A stretch of DNA of 64,000 bases from positions 682,001 to 746,000 of the forward strand of contig NZ_SNWM01000003.1 in NCBI RefSeq assembly GCF_004362245.1, in the 5' to 3' direction. The position numbers and the translations under genes were made by a program. Source of the stretch: Pedobacter duraquae. Its GTDB lineage: Bacteria > Bacteroidota > Bacteroidia > Sphingobacteriales > Sphingobacteriaceae. The notes under the pieces are model-generated. The model was not told the DNA's origin, did not search any database, and was given only the letters and a program-made list of their open reading frames with translations. The first letter of the stretch is position 1; each line of letters opens with the position of its first letter. Below, piece after piece: positions 7,510 to 15,172 of this stretch.

Positions 7510-8881
7510 ATTTGTCGTCTGGATTGTCCTCTTTTGGCGGTTTATCTCCCGGATTGTTTTGCTGTCTATTAAAGTCAATCTCTTTCACGCGGCTTAAAGG
7601 TATTAGCCCGGATTTAATATAGATGTCGTCCATACCTTCGGCTTTGCTAGCGTCCCAGTTAAATACACCTCGTTTCTCGTTTTCAGTTAATAATGGCTGT
7701 CCGTAAACAGCTACGAGCTTGGTTAAGTCTGGCGCAAGCTCTGAATAAACTGTTGTATCGAACGTTAAGTGAAGATTATCTCCGTATCTCCATAGCAGCC
7801 ATTTAGACAGGTTTTCCGCAAAGGTGATAAGATCGGGCATAATCAAATTAGTCACCAGAGCTTTATACGCTTGTTCTTGATTTGAAAAGCTGCTACCCAC
7901 CTTGTCACCAACCAAAATAGGATCTACGCCTATTAACGAGGCTATAATCCCTCTATCGTGAACGTCCGAGGTAATGAGCTGTAGATCCGCTGGAGACTCT
8001 CCGATTTTGGTTGCTTTAACAGATCCGTTTGTAGCCTGAATGTTCTGGTAGTTTTCTGCGCCTTTGATTTTCTGGATTAAGCGCTCATTGATTAAATCCA
8101 TTTGTTCCTGAGTCAATGGCCTAGTATCGCTCTCGCTACTCAATAAATGAGCAACGCCACCGTTTTGAAACGCTTTTGTTTGCGCGGTATGGTTTGATTC
8201 ATTACGTTTTAAGGTCTTGTTACCTACATGAAGAGGGGAGAGTCCGCGCAATGGATCTAAAGGATTCCATGTTTTCCAGTGAAATACGTTTTCCTTTTCA
8301 ATTCGAACAGACTTACCATCAATATTCAGTCGGTAATACGCTACTGGATCCAAAGCGTTATTTGAAGATACCGGCTCTATCATCGTAGGAGGTATTACAT
8401 GCAGGCTTTTAAACTTACCCTTGTTTCGTCCCGCTATTGGAGATATACCGTAAACAAAAGTCTCTCCAAGGACTTTATAAAATCCTAATGCGGCCTCCTT
8501 AAACTCTGACGAGGTTTGATAGCTATTTGGGTTATTTAGCAGATCTAAAAGCTCATGGCTCTCCAGCTCTTCAAGTGCTTGCTCTTTATATCCTAATGCC
8601 TGAATCCGGTGCGCTTCGTCCTTTGACCGAACAAATTGTTCGTAAAACACCAGGGCTTTTTTGTTCTTTACCTCGCTTAGCATGTAAGGCGCTACCTTTG
8701 CTTTGTTCAGGTAAACGCGTGTTGCTGTAAACACATGAACGTTGTTCATGTAGCCTTTGCGTAAGAACGTCTCTGGATCATAGCCAAACCACGACACCGC
8801 ACTGCTCAACATGTAGCCCATTGTTGCGCTGCTTTCCATCATATTGGATAGCTGCTTTTTTAAAAAACTTAATACTCCCAT
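7508..8881 (-). CDS. Portal protein, HK97 family
   Basis: 457 residues, about the family length (PF04860). Recognisable blocks: YMNNVHVFTATRVYLNKAKVAPY at the start, LLDLLNNPNSYQTSSEFKEA, an ENVFHWKTWNPLDPLRGLSPL block (family 'H.r..n.....GlSPL'), and SLIGVDPILVGDKVGSSFSN (family 'gvP..llg......s..e'). The last 20 residues are polar and probably disordered (DKPPKEDNPDDK). The dodecameric portal forms the DNA entry vertex. The ribosome site is AAAAGGAGGGATAAAGTGAG. It is downstream of the large terminase gene. Confidence 0.92.
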   Translation of the reverse strand: MGVLSFLKKQLSNMMESSATMGYMLSSAVSWFGYDPETFLRKGYMNNVHVFTATRVYLNKAKVAPYMLSEVKNKKALVFYEQFVRSKDEAHRIQALGYKEQALEELESHELLDLLNNPNSYQTSSEFKEAALGFYKVLGETFVYGISPIAGRNKGKFKSLHVIPPTMIEPVSSNNALDPVAYYRLNIDGKSVRIEKENVFHWKTWNPLDPLRGLSPLHVGNKTLKRNESNHTAQTKAFQNGGVAHLLSSESDTRPLTQEQMDLINERLIQKIKGAENYQNIQATNGSVKATKIGESPADLQLITSDVHDRGIIASLIGVDPILVGDKVGSSFSNQEQAYKALVTNLIMPDLITFAENLSKWLLWRYGDNLHLTFDTTVYSELAPDLTKLVAVYGQPLLTENEKRGVFNWDASKAEGMDDIYIKSGLIPLSRVKEIDFNRQQNNPGDKPPKEDNPDDK

Positions 8882-8959
8882 CTCACTTTATCCCTCCTTT
8901 TAAATTTTGTCTCCACTCACTGGACACCATGTATTGAAATGCCTTTAAAGGCTGTTTTA

Positions 8960-10261
8960 TTAGTTTACTATTAACTCGAAATTGTCCAACATAAAGAACA
9001 TGCGCATCATTAACGCATCTGAATAATCTGGAGAGCGGCCGATCAAGGTTTTAACATCCTCTTTCGGAACCATTCGTTTCTTGCCGTCCTTATCCATGTC
9101 CTTCTGTTTAACCTGTTCAAGCTCTTGAATGATGTATTCTTTAAGCTCTGCGTTATTCGCAAGAATGCTTAAGTCCATTAGATTTTCATTTACTATTGTA
9201 GCTAGCTTGTAGTAGCACTGGGTTTTTAGGTTTTCGAAGTTCTCGCCGAATAATGGCGATCCACCGTTCAGGAATCCTTTACAACCTAAGATGTCTACAG
9301 CTCCACCACCTACGCCGTCCTCGTCAGCGATAACATTACCCAGGGGAACGTTATGTTTCTTACGGAGCCGCTCTATTTCCGCTGCCGCTTCAGTGATCTT
9401 TGATTTAGGGATCACTAAGAAATCAATTAGCTTTAGCCCATCCCAAACAAGGATTACACCCTTATCGGCTCCGAGCCTAGCTATATCCGCGCTGATGTAC
9501 TTTTTGCCATTCTTGATTGACTCGAACGAGTTGGTAAATAGCTCTACAATCTTATCAAACTCAATCAATGCTGCTGGATCGTCGTCGTATTCCCAGTTAC
9601 CGAAATACAAACGCTCTTTACTGTTTTTATCCAATCGTAAAAGCGATTGAAGGTAGGAGGGGTGCAAATGCGGGTTATCAGTTGGTAAAGCCTGAATGAA
9701 TCGTCTGTAAGGCGGGAGCTTCTTGTCTTTGTTAGGTTTGTAAAACTCTGAGTAAACGTAGTTCTTTGCTGGGTTGCAGCTTCCGAGCATCTTAGGTATT
9801 AATCCGTATTCAGTTAGTTTAAACCTAATCCGTGATTTAACGATTTGCCAGGCTTTAAGCGTTAACTGGTTGCATTCGTCTATAAATGCTCCGGTAATCT
9901 CTAATGACCCTAAACTATCGAAATTTGGATCGCTGGGATAAAGAAACAAATCTTTTAAAATGATTTCAGAGCCATTTTTAAAGATAATAACTGACTTGTT
10001 GTCGTTGTAGGTATACTGATTGGTAATACCTAGCTTGCTCGCTAATTCAAAGAACGTCTTAAGAGTGGTCTCCTTAAGTGTTTTTAGTTTGGATCTGCCC
10101 ATTAGCCAGCGTGTACCGGGATATTTCTGGCACATTTCGATAAGCCAAAGACAGCCGATTGCGCTTTTACCGCCACCAGCCGCGCCGCCATACAAAAGTT
10201 CCTCAGTCATGAGGTCTTTTAGGTAGTAGGTAGCGTGCTCCTGTTTAAGTAGTAGTATCAT
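8960..10261 (-). CDS. Terminase large subunit
   Basis: 433 residues. The N-terminal ATPase has Walker A GGAAGGGKS at 25-33 and Walker B ending in FIDEC at about 126-130. The C-terminal RNase-H-like nuclease shows three acidic clusters: SADIARLGADKG at about 253-264, VIADEDGVGGG near 312-322, and PDYSDALMMR near 411-420. The protein packages DNA into the prohead and cuts concatemers. The start overlaps the small subunit stop by 17 bases. The absence of a long N-terminal extension is normal for this terminase group in Bacteroidota phages. Confidence 0.93.
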   Translation of the reverse strand: MILLLKQEHATYYLKDLMTEELLYGGAAGGGKSAIGCLWLIEMCQKYPGTRWLMGRSKLKTLKETTLKTFFELASKLGITNQYTYNDNKSVIIFKNGSEIILKDLFLYPSDPNFDSLGSLEITGAFIDECNQLTLKAWQIVKSRIRFKLTEYGLIPKMLGSCNPAKNYVYSEFYKPNKDKKLPPYRRFIQALPTDNPHLHPSYLQSLLRLDKNSKERLYFGNWEYDDDPAALIEFDKIVELFTNSFESIKNGKKYISADIARLGADKGVILVWDGLKLIDFLVIPKSKITEAAAEIERLRKKHNVPLGNVIADEDGVGGGAVDILGCKGFLNGGSPLFGENFENLKTQCYYKLATIVNENLMDLSILANNAELKEYIIQELEQVKQKDMDKDGKKRMVPKEDVKTLIGRSPDYSDALMMRMFFMLDNFELIVN

Positions 10262-10739
10262 CCGGGTTAATTCCTGATCCCAGGGAGATTATATTTGTCA
10301 CTTGTCCGGTTAGATTGGCGTCTACCTCGATTTTATCCCCGTATTTTTTAGGAGCAAGCCTTGCTAACATCCATTTACGGGCGTCGATTTTTAGTTTAGA
10401 CCGCTGAATAGCCTCTCCATCCACCACCATTTTACCGTTAATAATAAATACGTCAGCGTTGGATGTGTCAGCTATCTCTATGATGTCTTCAAAAATGGTT
10501 TCGGCTCGCGCCTCGCACGCGCACGCGTACCGTTTCGTTTTCTCTGGAGATTCAGCAATAAGTTGGTAGAATTTTTCCAAGCTCATGTAAGCGGGGCAAA
10601 CCTTACGGACGGCTATCCCGTTTTCGATCTCTTTACAGATTGACTCAAAATCTCTATCGTACTTTTGTTTCTTTAATGCCGCCGCTGTTGGTTTTTTTAC
10701 AGCTTTCTTTTTTACGGGCTTTGCTTTGCTGGTAGCCAT
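10245..10739 (-). CDS. Terminase small subunit
   Basis: 164 residues from ATG 10739, chosen because the ribosome site GTGAGAGGGATAAA ends just before it; an upstream in-frame ATG at 10769 would swallow that site. After a lysine/alanine-rich N-terminus comes an HTH region (FESICKEIENGIAVRKVCP, then SLEKFYQLIAESPEKTKRYACA). A helical segment with AETIFEDIIEIADTSNADV and LKIDARKWMLARLAPKKYGDKI follows, the signature of Sf6-type small terminases. It recognises the packaging site. A TACTTTTG box at 10774-10767 is a possible -7 promoter element, but no TTG sits at the right spacing. Confidence 0.88.
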   Translation of the reverse strand: MATSKAKPVKKKAVKKPTAAALKKQKYDRDFESICKEIENGIAVRKVCPAYMSLEKFYQLIAESPEKTKRYACACEARAETIFEDIIEIADTSNADVFIINGKMVVDGEAIQRSKLKIDARKWMLARLAPKKYGDKIEVDANLTGQVTNIISLGSGINPDDTTT

Positions 10740-10810
10740 TTTATCCCTCTCACTTATCTTTCCACTCAAAAGTACAGTTAGACCGCAGCAACAGAAAAAA
10801 TAATTAATAT

Positions 10811-10826
10811 AATTGCTATTTCGATT
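10811..10826 (-). repeat. Dispersed 16-bp near-palindrome, copy C
   Basis: AATTGCTATTTCGATT upstream of the terminase small subunit. This is the only copy not tied to the stop codon of a leftward gene: its right flank is instead the divergent cargo gene at 10903. That suggests the original upstream neighbour was replaced. Confidence 0.6.
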
Positions 10827-10902
10827 ATTTGCGCTTAAGAAATGGATGCGCGCTTTTAATAAAATTTAATATATTGCAGATTAAAATTAACGAAGAACTC
10901 AA

Positions 10903-11763
10903 ATGGCCAAACAAAAAGAACAAGAAGCCGAAGAAAATCCGGCTGAACTTAAGGATTGTTTTATAATTACGCCTATTGGTGGTTTAGGATCTGAGACGTT
11001 TAAAAAAGCGGACGGACTGATAAAAAGCGTGATTGATCCCGTATTAAGGGAGTTCGGGTTCAAGGCTGTGCCTGCATATTTAATATCTGTTGGTGGATCA
11101 ATTACTAAGCAAGTAATAGAGCACGTAATTAACGACGAACTTGTTATCGCTAATTTGACTGGGCTAAACCCAAATGTCATGTATGAATTAGCGCTCCGAC
11201 ATGCTTACAAAAAAAAAGTTATAACTATGGCTGAGACTGACACGAAGCTCCCTTTTGATATCAGCGACCAGAGGACTATTTTTTATGAAGACAATTTATT
11301 TGGATCAACAACCGTAATACCTGTATTGCGAGAATACATTAGGGAGGCTATCGCCTCAGAGGTTACCAGCAACCCTGTCATAGACTCAATAAAAGAGGCG
11401 GCAGTAATAAATAGCTCTAATCTAAAGGAGAACGATACTATAAAATATTTATTGACCAGATTTGATCGTCTAGAAAGGTCTCTAGATTTATACAACAGGA
11501 ATACTGATATCAAACCTTCAGTAAACGCAAATAGTTCAGTTAGAAGAAAAACAGCAACTTTTAAGCCTCCTGTAGATTTTGATGGAGACAGCTTGCATAG
11601 TAAGGTCTTGGAGATTGGTAAGCAGACAGGTGTCAAAATAATGTCACTTCAAACGGGTTTAGATGTTGTTTCAGTTAACTTTGAAGCTGACGAAGTAGCG
11701 AAAGATAGGTTTTTTAAGGAAATTTTTAACCTAGGTGTTCGTTCAATTACCAATGATGTTTAA
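10903..11763 (+). CDS. Nucleoside 2-deoxyribosyltransferase/TIR-like fold protein, phage cargo gene
   Basis: 286 residues on the strand opposite to the late operon, a typical moron position. Residues 19-26 (CFIITPIG) and 84-101 (NLTGLNPNVMYELALRHA) match the conserved 'F.I.PIG' and 'ADLT..NPNVMYELG.RHA' motifs of the NDT-like branch of the Rossmannoid TIR/SLOG superfamily. Glu95 is the likely catalytic or base-contacting acid. Many members of this fold cleave or sense nucleotides in immune or toxin systems. The C-terminal half (about 140-286) is helical with a coiled-coil-like middle and then a small alpha/beta unit (KVLEIGKQTGVKIMS). A defence or superinfection role is inferred from fold and context only. 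Confidence 0.65.
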   Translation: MAKQKEQEAEENPAELKDCFIITPIGGLGSETFKKADGLIKSVIDPVLREFGFKAVPAYLISVGGSITKQVIEHVINDELVIANLTGLNPNVMYELALRHAYKKKVITMAETDTKLPFDISDQRTIFYEDNLFGSTTVIPVLREYIREAIASEVTSNPVIDSIKEAAVINSSNLKENDTIKYLLTRFDRLERSLDLYNRNTDIKPSVNANSSVRRKTATFKPPVDFDGDSLHSKVLEIGKQTGVKIMSLQTGLDVVSVNFEADEVAKDRFFKEIFNLGVRSITNDV

Positions 11764-11809
11764 TGCGTGCAGATCTCAATATTTCATGTCGAAGATAATT
11801 TATTATAAA

Positions 11810-11839
11810 AAAGCCTAAGCGAATTGACGCTCAGGCTTT
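11810..11839. terminator. Bidirectional terminator between convergent genes
   Basis: AAAGCCTAAGCG, loop AATTGA, CGCTCAGGCTTT: 11 of 12 bases pair, with A-runs to the left and T's at the right end. It separates the + strand cargo gene from the leftward lipoprotein gene. Confidence 0.8.
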
Positions 11840-11865
11840 CCGTAAACAATAGAATGTAGGGTTTC

Positions 11866-12666
11866 TTATTTCAGACTCTTAACGAATGGGAGGGAAGATC
11901 CAGCCCATGTTGATGGAAGTTGACCGTTCCACTTGTCGATAGCTTGCTGTGATAGCAATTCTGGAGTAATGCCAGAGGACAGGATTTTGTTTTCTTCGGC
12001 CTTTAGTAAAGCAAGCTGATTTCGCTTTCGCTGCTCAATGATCTGTTGATCTAATACGGATACGTTTGTATTAACCTCGTTTCGGTTGTCGATCTTTTTG
12101 GTAACCTTATCCGAGAACTCTAATTGACTCGAAAAGGTTGTTAACTTCAATCCACGCTCTTCAAACTCCTTAGACACTAATCCTTGGACGCGCTCCTCGA
12201 ATCTCAGGGATCCGCCGTTAGCCATTAAACTGTCAGTAATAAACTTTCGGCTCTCCTCCTTCATGATGTCATAAATTTTAGCTTCTAGGATATTATCCTC
12301 CAGGGCTTTCATAAACTCGTCTCCAGATCCTAACTGCTTATTCTGAAATACCACATCAACAGCTCGTTGCTCAATGACTGCGTAGCTGTAAGTTGGTTTT
12401 GATGTGAATGCGGTGTTGTCGGCGGCTTTAAGTGAAAGGGGAGCTTCAAACTTTGCCCTTTGTTCGAATAATGGAACCTGAAACAGTTCTGTGCCGGGTG
12501 TCATTGTGTTTACTTTGCCTTTTGTAGTGCTAAAGTCCTCTTTACCGGCTTTCCCGTAGTTTTCCATAAGAACGCCGATGTAATTAGGCGCGACACGCTC
12601 ACACGAGGTAATTGATACTGTTAAGGCGATAGCTAATAAGCCGATAATTAATTTTCTACTTTTCAT
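11866..12666 (-). CDS. Phage lipoprotein with SPFH/prohibitin-like features
   Basis: 266 residues. A lipoprotein signal (MKSRKLIIGLLAIALTV then SITSCE, Cys22) places it in the envelope. The body resembles SPFH/band-7 proteins: VAPNYIGVLMENYGK at the start, a TPGTELFQVPLFEQRAKF strand block, then a helical region with EERVQGLVSKEFEERGLKL and QQIIEQRKRNQLALLKAEEN, typical of the coiled helix after an SPFH domain. Phage-encoded members of this type are rare but known from Bacteroidota phages. The short gene ahead of it overlaps by 11 bases and encodes a small membrane protein. Membrane or superinfection roles are inferences. Confidence 0.62.
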   Translation of the reverse strand: MKSRKLIIGLLAIALTVSITSCERVAPNYIGVLMENYGKAGKEDFSTTKGKVNTMTPGTELFQVPLFEQRAKFEAPLSLKAADNTAFTSKPTYSYAVIEQRAVDVVFQNKQLGSGDEFMKALEDNILEAKIYDIMKEESRKFITDSLMANGGSLRFEERVQGLVSKEFEERGLKLTTFSSQLEFSDKVTKKIDNRNEVNTNVSVLDQQIIEQRKRNQLALLKAEENKILSSGITPELLSQQAIDKWNGQLPSTWAGSSLPFVKSLK

Positions 12667-12826
12667 TTTTTTTAAATTGGTTTTGTAAATATGTGATTGA
12701 CGTAATTGCGGTACTGATTCCTAAAATAATCCCGATCCAGGGATTGAAGTGGTTAAAGATGTAGGCTGATGCTCCCGCAAAAAAAGCAGTCAGCCCGATG
12801 ACAATTAAAAGTTTTCGTTGAGTCAT
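12656..12826 (-). CDS. Small two-helix membrane protein (holin-like candidate)
   Basis: 56 residues from ATG 12826 (MTQRKLLIVIGLTAFFAGAS) to a TAG stop at 12656. Two hydrophobic segments are seen, about 6-22 and 30-46 (PWIGIILGISTAITSI), with a basic start and a charged end (QFKKNEK). The gene overlaps the lipoprotein start by 11 bases, so the two are likely co-translated. Size, two helices and charged ends fit a small holin or a membrane partner of the SPFH-like protein. No endolysin is next to it, so the holin idea is weak. Confidence 0.5.
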   Translation of the reverse strand: MTQRKLLIVIGLTAFFAGASAYIFNHFNPWIGIILGISTAITSITYLQNQFKKNEK

Positions 12827-12838
12827 TTTAATTTATTT

Positions 12839-12854
12839 AAGTGATATTTCGATT
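12839..12854 (-). repeat. Dispersed 16-bp near-palindrome, copy D
   Basis: AAGTGATATTTCGATT overlapping the TAA stop of the zinc-ribbon gene at 12853 and 13 bases before the small membrane protein start. Confidence 0.65.
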
Positions 12855-13239
12855 ATTTATTTCCTGAATAAAGACGAGCAACAAGGCCGCCACGTAAAAC
12901 ATGATCCAACATATCTGGATGTTTGCGCAGCTTTACTGTTTCGTTGAGTGTTGGCATGTGCCATTCCATATCTATAGCCTGATCCGGTACAGTGTCGTTA
13001 TAGAAGCTACTACGGGCAGGAGCACCGCAAACAAAACAAGACGTAACAAAAGGCGAAGTTCCTTTATGAATGTCAATCGTCTTAGTGATCTCTGGACACG
13101 AGGTGCAAGCGTAACAGTTAATTTGGTTGGGTTCTGCTGGCTCTAACTTTAGCTTAGCGTACTTTCTCTGTATGCTTCTCTGGCTTTCCATTGGTCGGCG
13201 GTTATTTCCTCCGATTTCTACGCGGTCTTGTTTGCTCAT
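12853..13239 (-). CDS. Zinc-binding phage protein of unknown function
   Basis: 128 residues. A probable zinc ribbon spans about 42-72: CYACTSC, then CFVCG, giving C-x2-C-x2-C and C-x2-C sets. The N-terminus is basic (RRPMESQRSIQRKYAKLK). The C-terminal half (DMEWHMPTLNETVKLRKHPD) is unrecognised. It sits in the middle region between the HNH gene and the membrane genes. DNA or RNA binding is plausible from the ribbon and basic charge, but no partner is evident. Confidence 0.55.
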   Translation of the reverse strand: MSKQDRVEIGGNNRRPMESQRSIQRKYAKLKLEPAEPNQINCYACTSCPEITKTIDIHKGTSPFVTSCFVCGAPARSSFYNDTVPDQAIDMEWHMPTLNETVKLRKHPDMLDHVLRGGLVARLYSGNK

Positions 13240-13260
13240 TGCGTCAAAAATAATTAGTTT

Positions 13261-13276
13261 AATTGATATATTGATT
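13261..13276 (-). repeat. Dispersed 16-bp near-palindrome, copy E
   Basis: AATTGATATATTGATT, one base beyond the TAA stop of the HNH gene. In the leftward sense it is followed by AAACTAATTATTTTTGACG, where TATTTTTG matches TAnnTTTG just ahead of the zinc-ribbon gene. Confidence 0.75.
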
Positions 13277-13277
13277 A

Positions 13278-13715
13278 TTAAATTGAAAGTCTTTCTCTGG
13301 ATAGGTCTAAACGCTTAGCCTCTTCCGGGTTCAGCTCTACAAATTCGTGATGTTCCAGGCACAAAGATTTAAAGTTCATAACGTCTGTTAATAAAGCGCC
13401 TATACGTCCTCTCATGTGGTGCAATGTAATATCCCTACAAGTACAGCCGGGAAACTCACACACTGGATTTTGTTTGAAGTACTCGTCTCTGTTCTTACGG
13501 TAGATTTGCAGCTCCTTTAGCTTCTTTTTGCTCACCGGAGCAATAGCTTTGCGCTTAGTAGGGGATACCGCAGCATTAACAACTACAGCTTTCTTTACAA
13601 TCGGAGATTTCCTAACTATTGGTTTTGGATTGATCTGGCTAGGCATCCTGTAGTGAAGTTTACAGAATCCTTTTGCGTAGTGGGGTAGGCCGCAGCTAAT
13701 ACAGGTTTTAGGCAT
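13278..13715 (-). CDS. HNH endonuclease-like phage protein
   Basis: 145 residues. An N-terminal zinc knuckle (CISCGLPHYAKGFCKLHY) is followed by a basic linker of about 50 residues. The HNH part is CEFPGCTCRDITLHHMRGR, then MNFKSLCLEHHEFVE, giving the first His pair (HH), an Asn and a final CLEHH, with Cys pairs for structural zinc. Similar proteins occur in tailed phages near replication or packaging genes, where they nick DNA, and resemble the NinG/recombination-nuclease group. The start overlaps the next gene's end by eight bases. Confidence 0.75.
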   Translation of the reverse strand: MPKTCISCGLPHYAKGFCKLHYRMPSQINPKPIVRKSPIVKKAVVVNAAVSPTKRKAIAPVSKKKLKELQIYRKNRDEYFKQNPVCEFPGCTCRDITLHHMRGRIGALLTDVMNFKSLCLEHHEFVELNPEEAKRLDLSRERLSI

Positions 13716-13974
13716 GATCTTTTGCTTTACTGGTTTTTACCGTTAGTCCGTATCTCTCTAGGCGAATAGCGAATAATGCCAGGGAGCAAACACATACCTT
13801 GTTTATTTTCTGCTTTACTGATGTGTGGACGTAGGCGATCTGATCGGTCGCTATAAACCCATCTACCTCGAATACTGTATCGCTGTCGAATACGATACCG
13901 TTAGGCTCTTCGGTCGTGAAGGTGTCGCCTATCTGGATAGTATGCTCCATAACTGTTAATTCATTTATTCTCAT
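13708..13974 (-). CDS. Phage protein of unknown function
   Basis: 88 residues from ATG 13974. An in-frame ATG at 13950 (MEHTIQIGDTFTTEEPNG) would also work and begins at the apparent domain. The sequence looks like a small beta-barrel (HTIQIGDTF, IVFDSDTVFEVDGF, IAYVHTS), perhaps a phage counterpart of YopX- or DUF-type transcription-linked proteins. No family is recognised. Confidence 0.5.
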   Translation of the reverse strand: MRINELTVMEHTIQIGDTFTTEEPNGIVFDSDTVFEVDGFIATDQIAYVHTSVKQKINKVCVCSLALFAIRLERYGLTVKTSKAKDHA

Positions 13975-13994
13975 AGCGTAAGGTTTTCACCCGG

Positions 13995-14032
13995 AAACCC
14001 CGCTCCGTAAATCAATACAGTCAGCGGGGTTT
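13995..14032. terminator. Terminator hairpin with 10-bp perfect stem
   Basis: AAACCCCGCT ... AGCGGGGTTT with an 18-base loop and T's on both outer sides. It lies between two leftward genes, downstream of the small secreted protein gene. Confidence 0.65.
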
Positions 14033-14052
14033 TTGGATGGTTGATCTATAAA

Positions 14053-14244
14053 TTAGTCACACGGTGGCGATTTGTGCGCGCCGCCATTGCTATCATAATA
14101 CCATGTGTTACACGGAATGGTACTTGGATTCGGTTTGCCTGGTTGTGACGAATTAGATTTAGCTTCTAATTTTGATACGTTAAGCGTTGCTCCACCTAGT
14201 GCAAGTAACGCAAGGGCTAAGCCCAAATAAAGGTTCTTTTTCAT
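14053..14244 (-). CDS. Small secreted or periplasmic phage protein
   Basis: 63 residues from ATG 14244 (MKKNLYLGLALALLALGGAT), which starts a clean Sec signal peptide; upstream in-frame codons to 14295 lack that property. The mature part is short and polar (SNSSQPGKPNPSTIPCNTWY) with two cysteines (PCNTW and the terminal PPCD) that could form a disulfide. Function unknown. Small exported proteins carried by prophages may alter the host surface. Confidence 0.55.
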   Translation of the reverse strand: MKKNLYLGLALALLALGGATLNVSKLEAKSNSSQPGKPNPSTIPCNTWYYDSNGGAHKSPPCD

Positions 14245-14319
14245 ACTGCCGAATGCGCAAACCCCTAAGAGTGTTGCGCTGGCAGATTCCCACACTTAGC
14301 GGGAATGGGAATGATTTAT

Positions 14320-14622
14320 TTAGATAAGATTTAAGCTATTCCAAAACTTAACTCTTAAGTTTCTGCTAAAAGGGTAATTTTTAAATGCTTTTTTTAACGC
14401 TAGTCTTTTGGCAAAATCAGGATTATCTATTTCTGTTGAATGCTTGCATACTTCTGATTTAGACACTATCAATCCATCTATCTTTATCACGCATTGCGTG
14501 ACTTTAGGCCAGTGCTTGCCTTGTCCTGGTATATGCCTAAAAGGATTACCTGTTAAAAATTCAACTGTGTAAGTTCTCATATCAACAGGATGAGGATTTT
14601 TTATTTCTATGTAATTTTTCAT
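14320..14622 (-). CDS. Phage protein of unknown function
   Basis: 100 residues, basic (many Lys/Arg), with a conserved-looking N-terminal strand region (YTVEFLTGNPFRHIPGQGKH) and a helical C-terminus (FAKRLALKKAFKNYPFSRNL). It has no membrane segment and no recognised family. Confidence 0.5.
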   Translation of the reverse strand: MKNYIEIKNPHPVDMRTYTVEFLTGNPFRHIPGQGKHWPKVTQCVIKIDGLIVSKSEVCKHSTEIDNPDFAKRLALKKAFKNYPFSRNLRVKFWNSLNLI

Positions 14623-14660
14623 ATCCGCTAAGATTTAATTGCCGACCATCCGGCACCTCA

Positions 14661-14686
14661 AAACCCCGCTTTGTTAAGGCGGGGCG
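14661..14686 (-). terminator. Intrinsic terminator, leftward
   Basis: In the leftward sense CCCCGC, loop, GCGGGG then TTTTGAGG. It ends the small gene at 14691 before the basic protein gene. Confidence 0.6.
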
Positions 14687-14690
14687 TTGG

Positions 14691-14885
14691 TTAGTGTGTG
14701 AACTCTTGTATGTCGATGTTAAGCTGCTTGCTCATTGCTTCGAGATCGTTTGTTGTTTCTTTGATCTGCCCGACAAATGATATAACTGGACTGGAGTACT
14801 GAGCCCTTTCTAGCAACATTTGCGCTCTTTCCAGATATCTGGCTGCTTGGGTTAGATTGTCGTGGTCTTTCTTTTTGATTTTCAT
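14691..14885 (-). CDS. Small helical phage protein
   Basis: 64 residues, almost entirely helical (DNLTQAARYLERAQMLLERA, then GQIKETTNDLEAMSKQL), so a short coiled-coil is likely. It is one base from the upstream gene and shares its promoter at 15116-15145. Unknown function. Confidence 0.5.
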   Translation of the reverse strand: MKIKKKDHDNLTQAARYLERAQMLLERAQYSSPVISFVGQIKETTNDLEAMSKQLNIDIQEFTH

Positions 14886-14886
14886 A

Positions 14887-15096
14887 TTAGTTATTTTCTA
14901 TTTGAATAGATTTCATATCCTCTATAGTTGCGATTACCTCGTCAAGGCTTATTCGGGTCTCCCAGTATTCGGGCATTGCTTCGTAAAATATTACTACTTC
15001 ATCTCCTTCGATGTTGGCTACCATTCCGGTCACATCATCCATCCATGTTAAAACCTTAAGTTCTTTTTGAGTTAGTTCTATTTTTGAAGTTTTCAT
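14887..15096 (-). CDS. Small acidic phage protein, first gene of a leftward operon
   Basis: 69 residues from ATG 15096 (MKTSKIELTQKELKVLTWMD); upstream in-frame codons overlap the promoter and so are not used. It is acidic with a helix then strands (VANIEGDEVVIFYEAMPEYW). It is the first gene read from the strong promoter at 15116-15145 and is divergent from the small regulator at 15196. Confidence 0.55.
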   Translation of the reverse strand: MKTSKIELTQKELKVLTWMDDVTGMVANIEGDEVVIFYEAMPEYWETRISLDEVIATIEDMKSIQIENN

Positions 15097-15115
15097 ATCT
15101 TTCGTTTTGCTTATC

Positions 15116-15145
15116 CAAATGTACACCTTTTTATGTACAATACAA
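15116..15145 (-). promoter_or_regulatory. Bacteroidota-type promoter, leftward
   Basis: On the minus strand a TTG at 15145-15143, a 19-base spacer, and TACATTTG at 15123-15116: a full match to the TTG-N19-TAnnTTTG consensus. The start codon of the 69-residue gene lies 20 bases beyond. TGTACA boxes cover the -7 element and spacer. Confidence 0.8.
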
Positions 15146-15172
15146 ATTTATTTGTACATTTTTTTATGTACA
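15120..15172. promoter_or_regulatory. Divergent operator: two TGTACA-N8-TGTACA modules
   Basis: TGTACA occurs at 15120, 15134, 15153 and 15167. The pairs are both spaced 14 bp start to start, with 19 bp between the modules. The first module covers the leftward -7 box. The second covers a possible rightward promoter (TTG 15152-15154, 19-base spacer, TATATTTA 15174-15181). This is a compact two-way switch, presumably bound by the product of the divergent 70-residue gene or by the prophage repressor. Confidence 0.65.

Noticed and set aside
9291..9650. 119-residue + strand frame within the large terminase gene
   Set aside because: Antisense to conserved terminase nuclease motifs; no family features.
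13981..14040. A riboswitch reading of the GC-rich hairpin after 13974
   Set aside because: Simple symmetric stem with T-runs on both sides; a terminator explains it fully.
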